Assembly: GCA_902805475.1 (NCBI GenBank)
Contig: CADCSX010000023.1
Location: forward strand, 1,426,001-1,490,000
Reading direction: 5' to 3'
Origin: Entonaema liquescens
Lineage: Eukaryota > Ascomycota > Sordariomycetes > Xylariales > Xylariaceae
DNA length: 64,000 bases
Shown: in pieces, positions 59,601 to 64,000 of the stretch
How positions within the stretch are numbered: position 1 is the first letter of the stretch
Layout: the number at the start of each line of letters is the position of its first letter
Notes under the pieces: model-generated
Database searches by the model: none
What the model was told of the DNA's origin: nothing
The model's input: only the letters and a program-made list of their open reading frames with translations
Made by a program: the position numbers and the translations under genes

Positions 59601-62600
59601 GGAGGAACTCCCGCAGATCCGCCAACTCCAGGGTCATTAACTCAGCGTATCCCCAGAGTGGTTAATAAGGAAGGCGGTCTTACCTTGGGTAAGCAGCTCA
59701 GACGATCGGGAAGCCTTTTGCAGCACCAGCAAGACTTGAGCTCTATTGAGAAGGAAGCAGAAAGCCCGGGCGTTATAACACGGAGTGTTGATCCTTTTGA
59801 TGAAGTAGTGATCAATCCAATATCAAAGCCAAGGCCAACCTCAAAGGATTTCGATATAAACATCAGTACGGAAGGCCAGCAATTACGACCGGATACTGAC
59901 GATAGTCGGAGGCGGTTATCAGGTAACCAAAGCATATCATCCTCCAGTCATAAGCATACCATGCTACACTCATACGGCGGCGACTTCTCGGCAACATTTC
60001 AGTCCTTACCACCTAGCACCTCTCTACTCACAAAACCTACATCACAGTGTTCAACGCCGATACGATCCGCGTCTACGTCTGCGCCGCATGTTACTATGCT
60101 CCCGCCTTCAGACCGATTAAAGGGGCTTATGCTGGACTTGTTACCGGTGCATGTATTTGTTGCATTGCCGGTACACGGGGAGATCGTTTGGGTTAACAGT
60201 AGATACTTAACTTACAGGGGCCAGACTCTTGCAGACTTGGTTGCAGATCCGTGGGGGAGTTTACACCCAGAAGATAGGGAGGAGTATATGCGTGCGTGGA
60301 CTCATTCCCTTCGTTCGGGTGACCAGTTCGCCCATACGGTCCGTCTTCGCCGCTTTGATGGTGCATATCGATGGCACCAAGCTCGTGCGGTAGCCTCTCG
60401 AGACAGGCGAGGGGTTATAGTGCAGTTCATCGGCTCCTACATGGATATCCATGATCAGAAAGTTGCGGAGCTAATGGCACTCCGCCAAGAGGAGATCGAA
60501 GTTTCAGAAGCGAAGCACCGGCTTCTCGCGAACTTGATCCCGCAGATAATATTTACCGCAACCGAAGACGATGGGATCACGTTCGCGAATGAGCAGTGGC
60601 TATCTTACACCGGTCAGAGCGAGGAAGATGCGTTGGGATTAGGATTTATAGATTTCGTACACCCGGATGATCTGGCAAAATGTCGACTACCGGTAGAGCG
60701 CTCGGCGTCACAGTCCTCGGCCGGAGAGAACAAACCCGACCAACCCTCTCAGAGTCCAATTTCGACAGAGCACAAGTCGATCCTAACGGGTGCACCAATA
60801 GGTAACATCGGCTTGTCTCGTAGAAACAGTTTCAATCCGGCTCGTGATTTTGTTACGGCGGATCTGAATGATCTTTTCAAGCAGGGTGTTCTCAAAGTTT
60901 CGACAGACAGTAACGGGCGGCTTTCTTACACGACCGAAGTGCGGCTTAGATGCAAGTCTGGTGAATACCGATGGCATTTGATCAGATGCGTGGAAATCGA
61001 CGATGTTGGTTTTGGCAGCACCGCAAGTTCCTACTTCGGCTCGGCGACCGATATCAACGATCATAAGCTGCTGGAGGAGAAGTTGAAGGAGGCCATGGAA
61101 TCTAAGGGCAGATTCCTAAGCAATATGTCCCATGAGATCCGTACACCTCTGATTGGTATATCTGGAATGGTAAGCTTTTTACAGGATACGACACTCAACG
61201 AAGAGCAGAGAGACTATACAAATACGATACAGACAAGCGCCAACAGTCTCCTTATGATTATAAACGACATACTGGACTTATCTAAGGTCGACGCCGGCAT
61301 GATGAAGCTAAATTTCGAATGGTTCCACACCAGGTCACTCATTGAAGATGTTAACGAATTGGTGTCAACAATGGCAATCGCTAAGCGGCTCGAACTTAAT
61401 TACATCGTGGAGGAAGACGTACCTTCTTGGGTCAAAGGCGACCGAGTCCGAATACGACAAGTGCTTCTCAATGTTATAGGCAACGCTATCAAGTTTACCA
61501 GTGTTGGAGAGGTCTTCAGCCGGTGCAGAGTCTACACAAACGGTGCGGCCGAGCTATCTGAGAACCAAATCATGCTCGAATTCTCGATCATCGATACCGG
61601 GCGGGGCTTTACTAAAGAAGAAGCCGAGCTCATATTCAAGCCTTTCAGCCAAATCGACGGAAGCAGTACCCGACAACATGGTGGTAGTGGGCTAGGTCTC
61701 GTAATTTCAAGGCAGCTTGTCGAGCTCCATGGAGGAAAATGGACGGTAGCGCTGTACCCGGAAGGGCTCAACATTCACGTTCACTGCTAAGTTTGGTCTG
61801 CCGAGCGCTGATGACCATCCTAACCTAGCCACTCCACCAATGACCGCATCCATACGGTCTCCGGCAGAAGAGAAGCCAACGCATTTAATCAAGCCTCTTC
61901 TGCTACAGAGAACGATAGAGTCCGCCTCAGCTGCTAGCCCCAGCTCAGAAGCCGATATGACTTCGCCCATTCCCGATTCATCTCCCAGCTCGGACCCTTC
62001 AATCCGCTCCGCACGTAGCCTGAATACTACAAGGTCTTCGGTGTCATCAGTTAATGTTGGCCTCACGCACTTCAGCGAAGCCGCAAAGGCTAGCGGACAA
62101 GACCTTTCCCAGATGAGATTGGAGATGCCATTAGGGAAGATGTCACCTCAAATGTTGCCTACCCCAGATGGGTCTAAATTCCCCATAGGGTTGGCACAAT
62201 TCCGCCCACCAATGTATTCGATCCTCATCATCTGCCCTCAAAAGTATAGCAGAGAAGCCACGACGAACCACATCGAGATGACGTTACCGAAAGATGTTCC
62301 ACACCAGATAACGGCAATGGCGAGTGTAGCGGAAGCTGAAGAGGTAATCGGTGGACACGAATCCGTTACTTTTACCCATGTTGTCTTGAATCTCCCCTCA
62401 GCGGAAGAGATTATAGGAGTTATTGATAAAATAATAGCAAGCTCTGGCGGCAAGACATCGGTCCTGGTCTTGACTGACTCCGTACAGAGACAGGCAGTCC
62501 TTAAGCTGGCATCAGATGCTGAGCACCAGAAGCTTTTAGAAGAAAAACGAATGATGTTTGTATATAAACCCGTAAAGCCATCCAGGTTTGCGGTAATTTT

Positions 62601-63154
62601 CGATCCAGGGAGAGAGCGGGACCTGAGTGTGGATTTGAACCGCTCCAGTGCTGCGCAGATGGTGGAGAGTCAGAAGCAAAGTTATCTGGACGTGGAGAAG
62701 CGGATTGGTAACAAGGGGTACAAAGTCCTACTTGTCGAAGACAACCCGGTCAACCAAAAAGTACTGGTCAGATATCTCAACAAAGTGGGCATCGAGGCGG
62801 AGATTGCCGCGGACGGCGTTGAGTGTACCGAGAAGGTGTTCGCACACCCGCCAAACCATTACTCTCTAATATTGGTAAGTCTAATATGCAAGACATCTAA
62901 TGTATGTAACAGCAAAGCTAACTGCCGTGTAACAGTGCGACCTTCATATGCCACGTAAAGATGGCTACCAGGCCTGCCGGGAGATTCGACAATGGGAGGC
63001 GCAAACTAACTATCGGAAGTTACCTATCATCGCCCTGTCGGCGAACGTTATGTCGGACGTACAAGAGAAGTGCGCTGCAGCTGGTTTCAGCGATTATGTT
63101 ACGAAGCCGGTTGACTTCGTTGACTTAAGCACAGCAATGTCGAAGTTCTTCTGA
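56646..63154 (+). CDS. PAS-PAS hybrid histidine kinase, frame broken five times
   Basis: A single large gene in pieces. The long N-terminal part is Ser/Pro-rich with a conserved FSFYRRIPFELDGADAEI start and a globular stretch LEAWWNTVVQIMTGYYKAER. Then come two PAS domains (VWVNSRYLTYRG at ~60.2 kb; FANEQWLSYTGQ at ~60.6 kb), the H-box SNMSHEIRTPLIG, N-box RQVLLNVIGNAIKF, G-boxes DTGRGF and GGSGLGL, and a receiver domain (YKVLLVEDNPVNQK, phospho-Asp in CDLHMPRKDGY) split by a 61-nt intron (62875-62935). It senses a signal and passes phosphate by phosphorelay to a stress-MAPK-type pathway. One missing base each near 56850, 57435, 58557, 61736 and 61758 explains the breaks. The start is uncertain: 56784 is an alternative ATG. 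Confidence 0.85.
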
Positions 63155-64000
63155 TCAGTCATCTACCTTCAACGGTAGGGCTGATCCTTAGCAATCGCTG
63201 TTTTCAAGACATGGTGGATGCATCTGCACGGCGTTCCCAGGAGATAGAGTTTTTAAAAAGGGACAGCGTTGTATACCACGATTGCATCGTCGGGCGGTCG
63301 AGGTTGGAGATTTTAAAAAAATATTTGTATTTTCTGCTGAACGGGGCGTGTACCACTAGGATAGGGTCCGGGTAGAGAGCATGGGCTGAAGACCCAAGGT
63401 TCACATACGGTTAACGGGATCTGCGACGCTCTACTAGGAGGAATTTGTACAAATGCAGGTCATCAGTTGAGACGGCCAAAACCCCGTGCGGTAGCATTCA
63501 TCATTCATGACTTAACGGCTTTACAAACGGTATGTTCGATAGAGGAGGAAAACCCGGTTTATTGGTTAACTAGCTAGAAACGGCTTCCAAGGAATGGCTG
63601 GCAGAGGGGACGCTTTTACCCCCGGCCGCTCGTTGTTTTCGACGAGATGTTCATCCGATAAAGGAGTCCAGGATTTGCATGTCTTTTTTTTATATTCATT
63701 TTATGGGTTAGGGAAGCCTGATGAGAGCGATATCACTTATTTTTTTTTTCAACGTGTGGGCATTAGGTAGTTATCAATTCGATACCAATCATGATACCGG
63801 GAAGACTATAGTTTTATTTGTCTCTCTTTCAACATTACAAGTGATGGTACAATGCTAGAATACAATTATACGTATGCGTAAGTCGTCTGATGCTAGTTTT
63901 CAGAGCGATGTAGAGACCATTCCCTAAACATCTACCCGAAACTTTCCACCCCCTTTCTCACTTGAAACTATTGATTAGCTGGGTATCTGGGTATACATTA
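63155..64000. other. 3' flank of the hybrid kinase to the window edge
   Basis: 846 bases with poly-T runs and no supported gene; the first part is probably the kinase 3' untranslated region. Confidence 0.35.

Overview
The window is nuclear DNA from a filamentous ascomycete (Pezizomycotina, most likely a Sordariomycete; that class is inference from protein style, not a database match). Genes are monocistronic, carry short GT-AG introns (mostly 50-150 nt, often with CTAAC/CTAAT branch sites), and are separated by long AT-leaning spacers. Zn2Cys6 transcription factors and a fungal-type hybrid histidine kinase are present. I rebuilt 17 protein genes by joining exons in phase and found no tRNA, rRNA or CRISPR.

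Left part (1-20.8 kb): mus7/MMS22 (replication-fork repair, C terminus cut off by the window edge); an unassigned 71-residue membrane protein; COX5 (respiratory complex IV); mitochondrial ClpX; glycogen branching enzyme; ORC5; a Zn2Cys6 regulator; and a secreted CE1 acetylxylan-esterase-like enzyme with an XlnR-like site upstream.

Middle (20.8-41.4 kb): a CCCH zinc-finger protein whose N-terminal half looks like a NYN/PIN-type nuclease; a second Zn2Cys6 regulator; pyrG/URA3; a 759-bp terminal-inverted-repeat element whose interior is almost pure A/T; phosphatidylinositol synthase PIS1; and a microsomal cytochrome P450.

Right part (41.4-64 kb): SRP19, allantoicase, a cytochrome b561 protein, an M13 neprilysin-like peptidase, a 6.9-kb spacer without recognisable genes, and a PAS-PAS hybrid histidine kinase. 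SRP19, allantoicase and the kinase carry eleven frame breaks in total. Each is explained by one missing base, most of them in a homopolymer run, which points to consensus-sequence errors rather than gene death.

The genes do not form one pathway or cluster: they are mostly housekeeping genes with a few environmental-response genes (esterase, P450, kinase, regulators). The most unusual structures are the TIR element with its sharply bounded RIP-like interior, the NYN-CCCH protein, and the clustered single-base deletions.
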